64,000 nucleotides of DNA from Kibdelosporangium philippinense (GTDB taxonomy: Bacteria > Actinomycetota > Actinomycetes > Mycobacteriales > Pseudonocardiaceae). The notes beneath the pieces were generated by a model. That model did not search any database, was not told the DNA's origin, and worked only from the letters and a program-made list of their open reading frames with translations. Made by a program: the position numbers and the translations under genes. Shown here in pieces: positions 43,104 to 52,700 of the stretch. The stretch spans positions 1,364,001 through 1,428,000 of the forward strand of contig NZ_JAJVCN010000001.1 of assembly GCF_021390435.2 (NCBI RefSeq). The letters run 5' to 3'. Every line of letters starts with the position of its first letter. Positions within the stretch are counted from its first letter, which is position 1.

Positions 43104-43126
43104 GCCGTGAAGGACACCTTCACGGC
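43104..43126. repeat. Palindromic intergenic hairpin in the gap 42985-43738
   Basis: GCCGTGAAGG, three bases, then CCTTCACGGC: a 10-bp perfect stem. GTGAAGG...CCTTCAC hairpins of this sort recur between genes in Amycolatopsis-like genomes as I remember them. The surrounding stretch 42985-43300 shows no gene I can support. Confidence 0.6.
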
Positions 43127-43307
43127 GTTGAAATTGAACGCCCCGAATCTTCCCCTCACGAGGGCCTCCCACCCGCATAGCGCCGCAGCGCGCCACCCTG
43201 ACCGCGGCCACCGCGGTCTCCGTGGTGTGCCACCAGGGAAACCCGCTCTTCAACGACCTGAATACCGGCCCAGCCACGCCCGACCAACAAAGCCTAAACT
43301 CCTGACA

Positions 43308-43481
43308 TTGGCGTTCAACGGCCCCAAAAGTTTCTGGCACGTCACGCTGCACAACTTGCAGTCCGTGCGGGTCGGTCAGGTGCTGGCCAGATACCACACC
43401 GTTGGGCTTGTCATGTGGTACACGGTGATCGTTGCCGGTGTGCTGCAAGCGTTCTGGACGTACTGGATCACTCTGGTGTGA
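43308..43481 (+). CDS. Possible small membrane protein (57 residues)
   Basis: A TTG at 43308 opens a frame reading LAFNGPKSFWHVTLHNLQSV, then RVGQVLARYHTVG, then a hydrophobic C-terminal segment LVMWYTVIVAGVLQAFWTYW that would cross the membrane once. The frame is open further upstream but that part reads like non-coding DNA. A textbook terminator begins 6 bp after the stop, which argues that a transcript does end here. No ribosome site is seen before the TTG. I do not recognise a family. Confidence 0.35.
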   Translation: MAFNGPKSFWHVTLHNLQSVRVGQVLARYHTVGLVMWYTVIVAGVLQAFWTYWITLV

Positions 43482-43486
43482 GTTCG

Positions 43487-43523
43487 CAGTCGGCCGGCCC
43501 GTGATCGGCCGGCCGACTGTTTT
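43487..43523. terminator. Intrinsic terminator upstream of the peptide cluster
   Basis: CAGTCGGCCGGCC (43487-43499) pairs perfectly with GGCCGGCCGACTG (43507-43519), followed by TTTT. It isolates the peptide cluster from upstream transcription. Confidence 0.85.
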
Positions 43524-43738
43524 CCGCAGCGGTAAAACACCTTTCGCGTGCCGCGTAGTTTCCACTAACGGCAATTCAGTCACACCGTTTCAAGTCGCGA
43601 TATCGCATCCCGCGTCGGTTCTTGACCTACAAGGCAACTTCCTTGAGGGGCTTCGCAGGGCGCCCATAACCTCGGCTCCCGGAAATAGGTCCGAAAAGAC
43701 TGCGTGACCGCCAACGGAGACGATGTGGAGACTGATTG

Positions 43739-44737
43739 ATGCTGCCCAACGCGTTGGAAAAAGCGGTCTACGGCGTGTACGCGACAACCGCGGTCCACTT
43801 GGCGGACAAACACGGTGTCTTCGGATTCCTCATCGAGCAGGAGGCGCACACCGGCAAGATCGCCGCCGGGCTCGGCCTCGACGAGGAGACCCTCGACCGG
43901 CTGTTGATCCTCCTCGACACCTTCGGCGTCATCGAGCAGAACGACGACGGTGCCTACCGCATCTCCCAGGAGATGGCGCCTTTCCTCGACCCGAAGAGCC
44001 CACGTTCGGTCGGCGGTTTCCTCAGCCACGTCATGGGAAGCACGGTCGACCGGCTGCCGAATCTCGACGCCTACCTGAAAGCCGGGAAGTCGGCCGTTGA
44101 CGCGGCCCTGCCCACCCCATTCGACGTCATGTACGGGACTCCGAAGCTCACCGAGGAGTTCGTGCAGGCCATGTGGCAGCTCACTTACGACGTCTCCCGC
44201 GAGCTCGTGCCCATGGCCGGACTGACCGGAGTCGGGCACTTGGTGGACGTCGGCGGCGCGAGTGGACCGTTCTGCGTGGCCGCGCTGGAGGCGACTCCTG
44301 GCCTGCGCGCCACCGTGTACGAGCTTCCTGAGGTCGGCCCGTTCGTGGCGAAAACCGTTGAACGCTACGGCTTGCACGGTCGGCTGGACTTCGCCTCCGG
44401 CGACTTCCACAAGGACGAGTTCCCGCGGACCGACTGCGTCGCGTTCGGCTACATCCTGTCCGGCTGGACCGACGAGATCGGCCTTGAACTGCTGCGCAAG
44501 GCATACCGCGCGTGCAACGACGGCGGTCGCGTGCTGGTGATGGACCGCCTGTTCGACGACGACCGCCGTGGCCCGCTGCCCGCCGCGGTGATGAACGTGT
44601 CGATGCACGTCGAAGCCAAGGGCAAGCACCGGACCGCGGCCGAGTTCATCGGCCTGCTCGAAAGCGCCGGATTCGTCGACTGCGAGGTGCACCGGTCCAC
44701 ACAGGACAAGCACTTGGTCATCGGTCACAAGCGATGA
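43739..44737 (+). CDS. SAM-dependent O-methyltransferase
   Basis: A protein of 332 residues of the plant-type O-methyltransferase family common in actinomycete clusters. The N-terminal dimerisation/winged-helix domain (about 1-95; ALEKAVYGVYATTAVHLADK) precedes the SAM fold: LVDVGGASGPFCVAALEATP (motif I, around residue 163), VYELPEVGPFV and GDFHKDEFPRTDC. ILSGWTDEIGLELLRKA stands where these enzymes usually have HDW, so the catalytic His appears replaced by Gly. GGAG lies 10 bp upstream of ATG 43739. Probably the first gene of the peptide operon, modifying a precursor or tailoring the product. Confidence 0.85.
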   Translation: MLPNALEKAVYGVYATTAVHLADKHGVFGFLIEQEAHTGKIAAGLGLDEETLDRLLILLDTFGVIEQNDDGAYRISQEMAPFLDPKSPRSVGGFLSHVMGSTVDRLPNLDAYLKAGKSAVDAALPTPFDVMYGTPKLTEEFVQAMWQLTYDVSRELVPMAGLTGVGHLVDVGGASGPFCVAALEATPGLRATVYELPEVGPFVAKTVERYGLHGRLDFASGDFHKDEFPRTDCVAFGYILSGWTDEIGLELLRKAYRACNDGGRVLVMDRLFDDDRRGPLPAAVMNVSMHVEAKGKHRTAAEFIGLLESAGFVDCEVHRSTQDKHLVIGHKR

Positions 44738-44796
44738 GACGCCGTGCCGCGGTCGCCTGACGACCAGCGGCGGTAGAGCGCAGCGCTGGAGGACAC

Positions 44797-45939
44797 ATGG
44801 AAACCCCAACATTACCCGGCCGATGCGCCGAGGTCGCACAGTTGCAAGGCCGGGCCGGCAAGCAGGCGCTGATGTCGATCGAGCGCGACTTGCTGACCAA
44901 GCTCTACGACGAGGCTTGTGCCGATCAAGGCCTTGAGAGCGAGGTGATGCGGCTGCTGACCCGGCCGTTCAGCCCGGAACCCATCCCCGAGTACTACCGA
45001 TACGCCAACGCGCACGTCTACGCGTGGTTCCTCGACCAGCACCCAGCCGGGCCCGTGGCCGCGGCGGTGCTGGCCATGGACGCGACGCTGGCCGACCTCG
45101 AGGAGGTCGAGCGGCGCGCGTCTCCCCAGTTGACCGAGACAGACCACTCCGAGGAGCGGCTGAGCAGGTTGGCCGTGCTGCGTGCACAGGTCCGGAAGCT
45201 GCCTGTGGAAACCGGCGGCGACCGGACCGCTGCCGAGGTCATCGACGAGGCGCGTGATGACGAAATGGCGCGATGGCAGGCGTACGTGCTGACTCGCTGC
45301 TCCGGCTTCCTCGCCTCGAACGACCACCACGAGCACGTCTTCCTGCGCTCAGTGCAGGCGTGCGAGCTGGCGTTCCACTTGATCCGCTACTTCACCGTGC
45401 GGGCGCGGACCTCGATCGAGCGCGCCGATGGTGAGGCGCACGCGTTGATGGCGCAGTTGGTGCACTACGCGGAACTGCCCAACCACATCTTCCACATGCT
45501 CCAAACGCTCACGCCCGACCTGTTCCTGACGTTCCGCGACGCCACCGGTGAAGCCAGTGCCGTGCAGTCGCTGAACTACCACATGATGGAACTGGTGATG
45601 TACGGCTTCGACGCCCGCAAGCTCGAGGCGTACATGAAGTTCCCGCACCTGCACGAGCTGACCGTGCCACCGCTGCGGCTGGTGCCGTCACTGCGTGACC
45701 AGGTGGCCGAGGCGAATGATCCCGAGCTGACCGAGGCGATGGCCGCGGTCGAACGCACCTTGCTGACGTGGCGCGGCAGGCACTACGGATTCGGCCGCCG
45801 CTATCTGCCCGACATGAAGGGATCCGGCGGCACCGAAGGCGCCGGTTATCTGAAGCGGTTCGTGCACAAGGACAACCTCGACCCCGAGCCGGTCACCACC
45901 GCTACCGGCCTTGACTTGCTCGCGTACGCGTATCGCTGA
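44797..45939 (+). CDS. Tryptophan-2,3-dioxygenase-superfamily heme enzyme
   Basis: A protein of 380 residues with GGAGGA upstream. The second half follows the TDO fold: HEHVFLRSVQACELAFHLIR (equivalent to the HQxxELWF helix), FRDATGEASAVQSLNYHMME (equivalent to FRxxxGxASGFQS), and WRGRHYGFGRRYLPDMKGSG with GGTEGAGYL, matching the WRxxHxxxxxR...GxGG(S/T)xGxxYL pattern of the heme-binding and substrate loop. His in WRGRH is the likely heme ligand. The first half is unlike TDO. Relatives in natural-product clusters hydroxylate or oxidise aromatic amino acids. It is 59 bp after the methyltransferase, so both may build an unusual aromatic unit. Confidence 0.72.
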   Translation: METPTLPGRCAEVAQLQGRAGKQALMSIERDLLTKLYDEACADQGLESEVMRLLTRPFSPEPIPEYYRYANAHVYAWFLDQHPAGPVAAAVLAMDATLADLEEVERRASPQLTETDHSEERLSRLAVLRAQVRKLPVETGGDRTAAEVIDEARDDEMARWQAYVLTRCSGFLASNDHHEHVFLRSVQACELAFHLIRYFTVRARTSIERADGEAHALMAQLVHYAELPNHIFHMLQTLTPDLFLTFRDATGEASAVQSLNYHMMELVMYGFDARKLEAYMKFPHLHELTVPPLRLVPSLRDQVAEANDPELTEAMAAVERTLLTWRGRHYGFGRRYLPDMKGSGGTEGAGYLKRFVHKDNLDPEPVTTATGLDLLAYAYR

Positions 45940-46051
45940 TTTCTTTCTCCGCACCCACCGGCGCTGGACGATCCGGAATGGGGCGCCCGTTGTTTATGAC
46001 CACGCGCGGCGCTCAACGACGGCTCGACCAGCGCTTTTTGGTGTCCGAAAC

Positions 46052-46164
46052 GTTGTGCAGGCCGGGCGAATATGCTGCACAACTTAATGTGCCGCACAAT
46101 CCCGCTGGCCGCACAACCTGTGTATTGAGGGGGTACGGCGCAATCTTGAACCATGAGTTGTGCA
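46052..46164. promoter_or_regulatory. Cluster of five GCACAA motifs before the exporter genes
   Basis: TGCACAAC or close variants occur five times in 113 bp: GTTGTGCA at 46052-46059, TGCACAAC at 46076-46083, CGCACAAT at 46093-46100, CGCACAAC at 46110-46117 and GTTGTGCA at 46157-46164. The first and last are in opposite orientation to the rest. This is the only long non-coding gap in the cluster (45940-46235) and looks like an operator array. Confidence 0.55.
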
Positions 46165-46235
46165 TTTAACCAGGATTGACTTTTCTGCGGGCAGTAGCTG
46201 GCGATGCGTGTCATCGTTTCGGTACTGTTCCCGGC

Positions 46236-46994
46236 ATGGCCTTTGCTGTGCGGCGCGCCACTTCGACGAATTATTCAATTCGGTTGGATTCGGTGTCCAA
46301 AGTCTATGGTTCGAGCGGGAGTGCGGTACGTGCCCTCGATGCGGTGAGCATCGAGCTGCGCCGCGGCACCTTCACGGCGGTGATGGGACCGTCGGGTTCC
46401 GGCAAGAGCACCTTCCTCAACTGCGCGGCCGGGCTCGACCGGCCGACCTCGGGTGCGGTCTGGCTCGGTGACGTCGAACTGTCCAAGCTCGGCGAAGTCG
46501 AGCTGACCGAGGTGCGCAGGGAGCGGATCGGCTTCATCTTCCAGGCCTACAACCTGCTTGGCTCGTTGACCGTGGAAGAGAACGTCACGCTGCCGCTGCG
46601 CCTCGCGGACCGCAAGACCGACAAGGCGTTCCTGCGTGAGGTGCTCACCGCGGTCGGCCTCGGCGAACACATGAAGCGACGGCCGAGCGAACTTTCCGGC
46701 GGTCAGCAGCAGCGGGTCGCGGTGGCCCGCGCGCTGATCACCCACCCGGACGTGGTGGTCGCGGACGAACCGACCGGCGCGCTGGACTCCCGGTCCAGCA
46801 AGCAGGTGCTGGAACTGCTGCGCCAGGTCGTGGACAACATGGGGCAGACAGTGCTGATGGTGACCCACGACCCGGTCGCCGCGTCACACGCCGACTCGGT
46901 GGTGTTCCTCGCCGACGGAAGACTCGCGGGCGAGATGACCCGGCCAACGCCGGATCAGGTCGCGGCGCGCATGACCCATCTGGGGGAGTGGTGA
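46236..46994 (+). CDS. MacB/LolD-type ABC transporter ATP-binding protein
   Basis: A protein of 252 residues from ATG 46236 (MAFAVRRATSTNY); a TTG at 46176 is a weaker alternative. Walker A is MGPSGSGKSTFLNCAAGLDR, Q-loop FIFQAYNLLGSLTV, signature LSGGQQQRVAVARALI, Walker B VVVADEPTGALDSRSSKQVL, His switch MVTHDPVAASHAD. The PTGALD signature and NLLGSLTV loop place it in the MacB/LolD group of exporters. It overlaps the permease start by 4 bp. It is the probable exporter and self-resistance ATPase of the peptide cluster. Confidence 0.9.
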   Translation: MAFAVRRATSTNYSIRLDSVSKVYGSSGSAVRALDAVSIELRRGTFTAVMGPSGSGKSTFLNCAAGLDRPTSGAVWLGDVELSKLGEVELTEVRRERIGFIFQAYNLLGSLTVEENVTLPLRLADRKTDKAFLREVLTAVGLGEHMKRRPSELSGGQQQRVAVARALITHPDVVVADEPTGALDSRSSKQVLELLRQVVDNMGQTVLMVTHDPVAASHADSVVFLADGRLAGEMTRPTPDQVAARMTHLGEW

Positions 46995-49588
46995 TCCGCA
47001 GCATCAAGCGGGCCGTTGCCTTCGTGGTGCCGGGCCGCCGGGATTTGTCGCTGGCCTGGAGCACGATCAAGGGCCGCAAACTCGGTTTCGCGGGTTCTTT
47101 CGTCGCGATCGCCGCGGGCTCGGCCGTGATCACCGCCTGCGGGGTTCTGCTGGAATCCGGGCTCGGCACGGGCGTAACCCCTGAACGGTACGCGGGCGCG
47201 GCGGTCGTGCTCAGCGCGGAGCAGTCGTACTGGCTGGATGAGACCGCCGAGGTTCGCTACAGCGAGCGGGTCACGTTGCCTGCTTCCAAGGTCGCTGCCA
47301 TTGCCGCGGTTCCTGGCGTGAAGTCCGCTATCAGTGACATCAACGTCGGGGTCAGTTTGCTCACGCCGGATGGCGTGGTGAATGGTCCTGACGACTTCCC
47401 GGTGCTGGGGCACGGGTGGTCTTCCTCGGCGCTCGGGCCGTTTTCGGTGAGCGAGGGCCGTGCGCCCGCCGCGCCTGGGGAGGTCGTGCTCGACGCTGAC
47501 CTCGCCTCGCGTGGTGATGTGGCGCTCGACTCGACCGTGCAGCTCGTGGTCGGCTCGATCCCTTCGTCCTACCGCGTGGTGGGTATCGCGTCTCCGCCGG
47601 ACGAACTTGCCCGGCAGTCCGCGGTGTTCTTCACCGACGACCAAGCGATCAGGTTGTCCGGCAGGCCGGACCGGGTCGATGCCATCGGCGTGCTCGCCGA
47701 CCCCAGCGTCAACCCGGAACAGTTGGCCCAGGCCATCACCGCCGCGGTGCCGGACCTCGTGGCTCACACCGGCGCGGGACGTGGCGACGCGGAGTTCCTG
47801 GACGTGGGTGACGCCCGTGCCGTGGTCGTCGAGATGGCGGCGTCTTTCGGCGGCACCATGGTGTTGATCGTGGTGTTCGTGGTTGCGAGCACCCTCGCGT
47901 TGTCGGTACGGCAGCGTCGCCGCGAACTGGCCCTATTGCGTGCGATCGGCGCGACGCCCAAGCAGATCCACTGGATGATCCGCGCCGAGGTGGTCCTGGT
48001 GGCCGCAGCGGGTGCTGTGGTTGGCGCGATTCCTGGCGTCTTCCTCGCCTTTCTGATGCGTGGCGTGTTCATCGTGGCTGGCGTGATGCCTTCGGACTTC
48101 CAAATGCAGGTGGGGATCTTGCCCATCTTGGCGACGCTGGTGCTGTGCATGACCGCCGCCCGGCTTGGCGGCTGGCTGGTCGCGCGTCAGGTGGCCAAGG
48201 TCAGTCCGGTCGAGGCGCTCGGCGATGCCGCGGTGGAACCCAAGAAACTCAGCAAGGTCCGGGTGATCATCGGCCTGCTGCTGATCCCGCTCGGGCTGCT
48301 GCTGACCTTGAACAACGTTGCTGTGGCCGGTGATTCGGCCGCTGATACCGCGGCTTCCGCGGTGCTGCTGTTCGTCGTGGCCATCGGGTGTCTTGGGCCG
48401 CTGTTGCTCAACGGTGCCATCGCCGTGTTCGGGTCGTTCCTGACGCGGCCGTTCTCGGCCAGTGGCTTCCTTGCCAAGCGCAATGCTCAGGCCAATTCGC
48501 GGCGGCTCAGCGCGGCGACGACACCGTTGGCAATGGGCGTGACTTTGGCTGCTGTGCAGGTGTTCGGTGCCTCGACGGCGATGGCTGCTGCGCAGGACCA
48601 GATCGAGGACGGCTTGCGCGCTGACTATGTGGTGGCCGCTTCGTCCGGCACCGGGGTGTCTCCGCAGGTTGTGGACACTGTGCGCGGTGTGCCCGGGGTT
48701 GCTGTGGCGACTCCGGTCGCACGGATGCGTGTGCTGGTGACGTTCCCGTCCGAGGACAGCACAGCGACCAAGGTCTATGGGGCTCAAGGTGTTGTGCCCG
48801 AGGGCCTCGGCAGCACTATGGACATCGGGGTCATCGAAGGTGACATCGCGGGATTGCGCGGTGAGACTGTGGCGCTGAGCCGCGTCACCGCCGAGACCGT
48901 TGGGGCGCAACAGGGCGGCACGATCGACCTGCGGCTCGGCGACGGCTCGGTGATCAAACCCCGGGTGGTGGCGATCTACGAGAACGGCTTGGGTTTCGGG
49001 GACGTCACCCTGCCCAACGACCTCGTAGTCGCGCACACCACCGCCCAGGTCGACAGTGCTGTGCTGATCAAGTCCGCTGACGGGACCGATGTGGACACGC
49101 TCGCGACCGCGTTGCGCGCGGCCCTTGAGCGTTATCCGACGGTTCAACTGGGCGATCGGGACGAACTGTTGGCCTCGCCAGGGGGCGGTGCGGATGAGGG
49201 ATTGCTCAACCTCCTGTTCCAGTTCGTATTGCTTGGCTACATCGCTATCGCTGTGGTGAACACGTTGGTGATGGCGACGGCCTCGCGGGTGCGTGAGTTC
49301 GCCATGCTGCAACTCATCGGTGCTGGCCAGGGGCAGGTCCGGTCGATGATGCGCGGCGAGACCAGGATCGTGGTCTTCTCGGCGCTGCTGTTCGGTCTGC
49401 TCGCGACGATCCCGCCGCTGATCGGCATCAGCCTCGGGCTGACGAAGCAGCCCATTCCCAGTATTTCGATCCTCGGGCTGATCGCGATCGTCGCGCTGAC
49501 CATCCTGCTGGCCTGGGGCGCGATCACCTGGGCGACCCGGTTCGCCATGCGGCCAGCCCCGATCGACGCCATCGGCGGCCGCGAATAA
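46991..49588 (+). CDS. FtsX/MacB-family ABC transporter permease
   Basis: About 865 residues from GTG 46991, overlapping the ATPase stop (GTGA); GTG 46988 is also possible. It is a fused two-unit permease: an N-terminal membrane helix (AGSFVAIAAGSAVITACGVL), an extracellular domain, an FtsX core (MVLIVVFVVASTLALSVRQR, ELALLRAIGATPKQIHWMIR), a middle helix block (IGLLLIPLGLLLTLNNVAVA), a second extracellular domain, and a second FtsX core (YIAIAVVNTLVMATASRVRE, FAMLQLIGAGQGQVRSMMRG). It should work with the preceding ATPase to expel the peptide. A terminator follows. Confidence 0.88.
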   Translation: MIRSIKRAVAFVVPGRRDLSLAWSTIKGRKLGFAGSFVAIAAGSAVITACGVLLESGLGTGVTPERYAGAAVVLSAEQSYWLDETAEVRYSERVTLPASKVAAIAAVPGVKSAISDINVGVSLLTPDGVVNGPDDFPVLGHGWSSSALGPFSVSEGRAPAAPGEVVLDADLASRGDVALDSTVQLVVGSIPSSYRVVGIASPPDELARQSAVFFTDDQAIRLSGRPDRVDAIGVLADPSVNPEQLAQAITAAVPDLVAHTGAGRGDAEFLDVGDARAVVVEMAASFGGTMVLIVVFVVASTLALSVRQRRRELALLRAIGATPKQIHWMIRAEVVLVAAAGAVVGAIPGVFLAFLMRGVFIVAGVMPSDFQMQVGILPILATLVLCMTAARLGGWLVARQVAKVSPVEALGDAAVEPKKLSKVRVIIGLLLIPLGLLLTLNNVAVAGDSAADTAASAVLLFVVAIGCLGPLLLNGAIAVFGSFLTRPFSASGFLAKRNAQANSRRLSAATTPLAMGVTLAAVQVFGASTAMAAAQDQIEDGLRADYVVAASSGTGVSPQVVDTVRGVPGVAVATPVARMRVLVTFPSEDSTATKVYGAQGVVPEGLGSTMDIGVIEGDIAGLRGETVALSRVTAETVGAQQGGTIDLRLGDGSVIKPRVVAIYENGLGFGDVTLPNDLVVAHTTAQVDSAVLIKSADGTDVDTLATALRAALERYPTVQLGDRDELLASPGGGADEGLLNLLFQFVLLGYIAIAVVNTLVMATASRVREFAMLQLIGAGQGQVRSMMRGETRIVVFSALLFGLLATIPPLIGISLGLTKQPIPSISILGLIAIVALTILLAWGAITWATRFAMRPAPIDAIGGRE

Positions 49589-49598
49589 GCAGGTAGAC

Positions 49599-49646
49599 CC
49601 TCGTGAGTGGTTAGTCGCGTTAGAACACGGCTAACCACTCACGAGG
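49599..49646. terminator. Terminator hairpin, GTGAGTGGTT family, second copy
   Basis: CCTCGTGAGTGGTTAG (49599-49614) pairs perfectly with CTAACCACTCACGAGG (49631-49646), with GTTAGAAC in the loop. The same outer stem and loop are found in the hairpin at 38845-38888. It separates the exporter from the NRPS genes. Confidence 0.9.
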
Positions 49647-49757
49647 TTGTTTCGTTCTCCGGTCAAACGCGTAGCTGTGGTTCGGGCTGGTCGGGAGACT
49701 TTGGTCGTCAGGCACGGCTTGCGCCGTCGTGCGATGCCCAGACCGGAGGGGGAGAAC

Positions 49758-52700
49758 GTGACCCACGAGGGGTTCAAGGGAGCAGGACCGGCAGTCGAGC
49801 AGACGATGCTGACCCGCTTTCCCGTCGACCGTCCACGACCGACAGCACCTGCCGGAGCCACGGCGACGCACCGGTTCACACTCGACAGCGCGCTCACATC
49901 AGGCCTGCGGCAATTGGCGGAATCTCACGGCGGCACGCTGTTCGGCGCGCTGGTCGCTGTCAGCCGGGTGCTGTCCGCTGTGTACGCGGGTGAGGACGAG
50001 GTTACCGCGACCGTCAGCAGCAGGTCTACAAAGGACGCGAGAGCTGTTCAGGTCCACAGTGGACAGGCATTCGACGGCCTTCTCAACCAAGTCTCCGGCG
50101 AGCTTCCCGGTGAATTCGCCGTCGCCGACATCGTCCTTCGGTTCGCTGAACTTGGTGGCGGGGTTGCTGTTTCCGTCGACTATGACCCCGACATCCTCGA
50201 CGCGGCCACCATCGAGCGGCTCGCTGACGCGTTCCACAGCCTGGTCGAAGGCGTAGTCGACATCCCGGACCGGCCCTTGTACGACCTTCAGCTGATGCCC
50301 AACGACCAGCTGTACCGCATGGTCGGCGACTGGAACGACACCACGCGCGAATTCCCCGCGCACGCCAGCCTCATCGACATCTTCACCGACCAGGTCCGGC
50401 TCACCCCGGACAAGCCAGCCCTCCTTTTCGGCGACGAGCAGCTGACCTTCGCCGAGCTGAACGAGCGCGCCAACCAGCTCGCCCACCGTCTGATCGCCGA
50501 GGGCGTCACGACTGAGTCGCGGGTCGGGTTGCTGCTGGACCGTTCGGTGCTCGCGGTTGTGTCCATGCTGGCTGTCCTCAAGGCAGGCGGTGTCTACGTC
50601 CCGCTGCATGCCGCGTACCCCGAGGATCGCGTACGTCTCGTGCTTGCCGACGTCGGCGCCGAGGTGCTGCTGACCGACCAGGTGATGGCGGCCAAGGCTG
50701 CCGCGGCCGATGCCCTTGTGCTCAAAGTGGACGAGGCAGCCACGACCGCGGAGCAACCGTCACACGATCCCGAGCAGTTGCCGGATGCCCAACAGCTCGC
50801 GTACATCATGTTCACGTCGGGTTCTACTGGCGTCCCGAAGGGCGTCGCGATCACCCACACCGACGTGGCTTCGATGGCCTGGGACGACCGATGGCGCCAC
50901 GCGGCACACCGTCGCATCGTGTTCCACTCCCCGCACGCGTTTGACGCCTCGACCTACGAGGTGTGGGTGCCGTTGCTGACCGGCGGCGAGATGGTCATCG
51001 CGATGGAGGAACCGACGCCCGCGCTCGTGCGCGAGCTGATCACTAAGCACGGCGTGACGGCCGTGTTCCTCACATCCGCGCTGCTGCGCCTGTTTGCTGA
51101 AGAGGCGCCCGATTGCTTCAAGGGCGCGGCCACGGTCATCACCGGCGGCGAGGCGCCCTCGGCGGAGGCGCTAGAGCGCGTGATGGTGCACTGCCCTGGC
51201 ACAGTGGTCATCAACGCTTACGGACCGACCGAAGCAACGACATATGCGTCCTTCCATGAGCTCAACCTCGACGAGGTGCGTGAGCGGGTGGTCCCGCTTG
51301 GCGGACCGCTGGACAACACCCGCTTGTACGTGCTCGACGCGTGGCTGCGCCCCGTTCCGGTTGGCGCGCCCGGTGAGTTGTACATCGCGGGTGACGGTTT
51401 GGCGCGCGGCTACTTCGGCCGGGCGTCACTGACGGCCGAACGGTTCGTGGCTGATCCCTTCGGCGTGGGGGAGAGGTTGTACCGCACGGGCGACATCGTC
51501 CGGTGGCGTGCCGACGGCACGATGGACTACCTGCGCCGGATCGACAACCAGGTCAAGATCCGTGGCCTGCGGATTGAGATCGGCGAGGTCGAGGCCGCGC
51601 TCAACGACCTCGATGGCGTGACCGACGCTGTGGTCATCGTGCACGAAACGCGTGGTGCCAAGCATTTGGTCGGCTACGTCGTGTCGGAACACGCCGATGT
51701 GGACACGTGGCGCGAAACGCTGGCCGAGCGGCTGCCGAGCTACCAGGTGCCGTCCTGGCTGATCCCGATGACCGCGTTCCCGCTGTCCAACAGCGGCAAG
51801 ATCGACCGAGGCAAGCTGCCTGCGCCCCAGGTCGATGAGCTGTCCACAGTGGAGCATGTGGAGCCGGGGACCGACCTTGAGCGGATGCTGGCCAAGGTCT
51901 GGGCCGAGGTGTTCGGTGTCGACAAGGTCGGCGTGACCGAGAACTTCCTTGCCGTCGGCGGCGACTCCATCCTGGCCATCAAACTCGTGTCACGGGCACG
52001 GTCCCACGGCATCCGGCTGACCAGCAAAGACCTGTTCATCACGCCGACCATCGCCGAACTGGCCGAGGTCGCGACCCTGGCGGACGGCGAGCCCGTACTG
52101 AAAGACCGTCCGCTCGTCGACCTCACCGCTGCGGAAACCGAGCGCCTTGGGGCGGTCGAGGACGTGTACCCGCTGACCCCAATGCAAAGCGGGATGCTGT
52201 TCGACGCGTTGATGACCGGCGACACCGGTCTGCATCTGATCCAGTTCGACCTGGTGCTTGACCACGTCACCGAACCGGACCTGCTCGCGAAGGCCTGGCA
52301 GCGGACGGCCGACCGGCTCCCGATCCTGCGTACGGCGGTGATCTGGGCTGACGTCAACGATCCCGTGCAAGTGGTACGCCCAAAGGCCACGTTGCCCATC
52401 ACCCAGCACGACTGGCGAGAGCTGCCGGAAGCCGAGTGGCAGGAACGCCTGCACGCCATGCACGCGGCAGACCGCGCAGCCGGGGTTGACCTAGCAACCG
52501 CGCCGCTGGCCAGGGTCGCCATCATCCGTCTTACTGACACGAGCGTCCATGTCCTGTGGTCGATGCACCACATCGTGATGGACGGTTGGAGCGGCGCCGA
52601 ACTGCTCACCGAGGTGGCCGCGGATTACGCGCGGCTGCGCGACGGTGACGGGCCGGAACCTCAGCCGCGTATGCCGTTCCGTGACTACCTGCGTTGGCTT

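Noticed and set aside
43020..43583. A 187-residue minus-strand frame in the intergenic region
   Set aside because: It crosses two strong hairpins and has no ribosome site or motif; composition looks non-coding.
49647..49757. An earlier start for NRPS 1 (the frame is open from 49647)
   Set aside because: That start lies directly against the terminator hairpin and has no ribosome site; GTG 49758 has a strong one. The extra residues show no homology.
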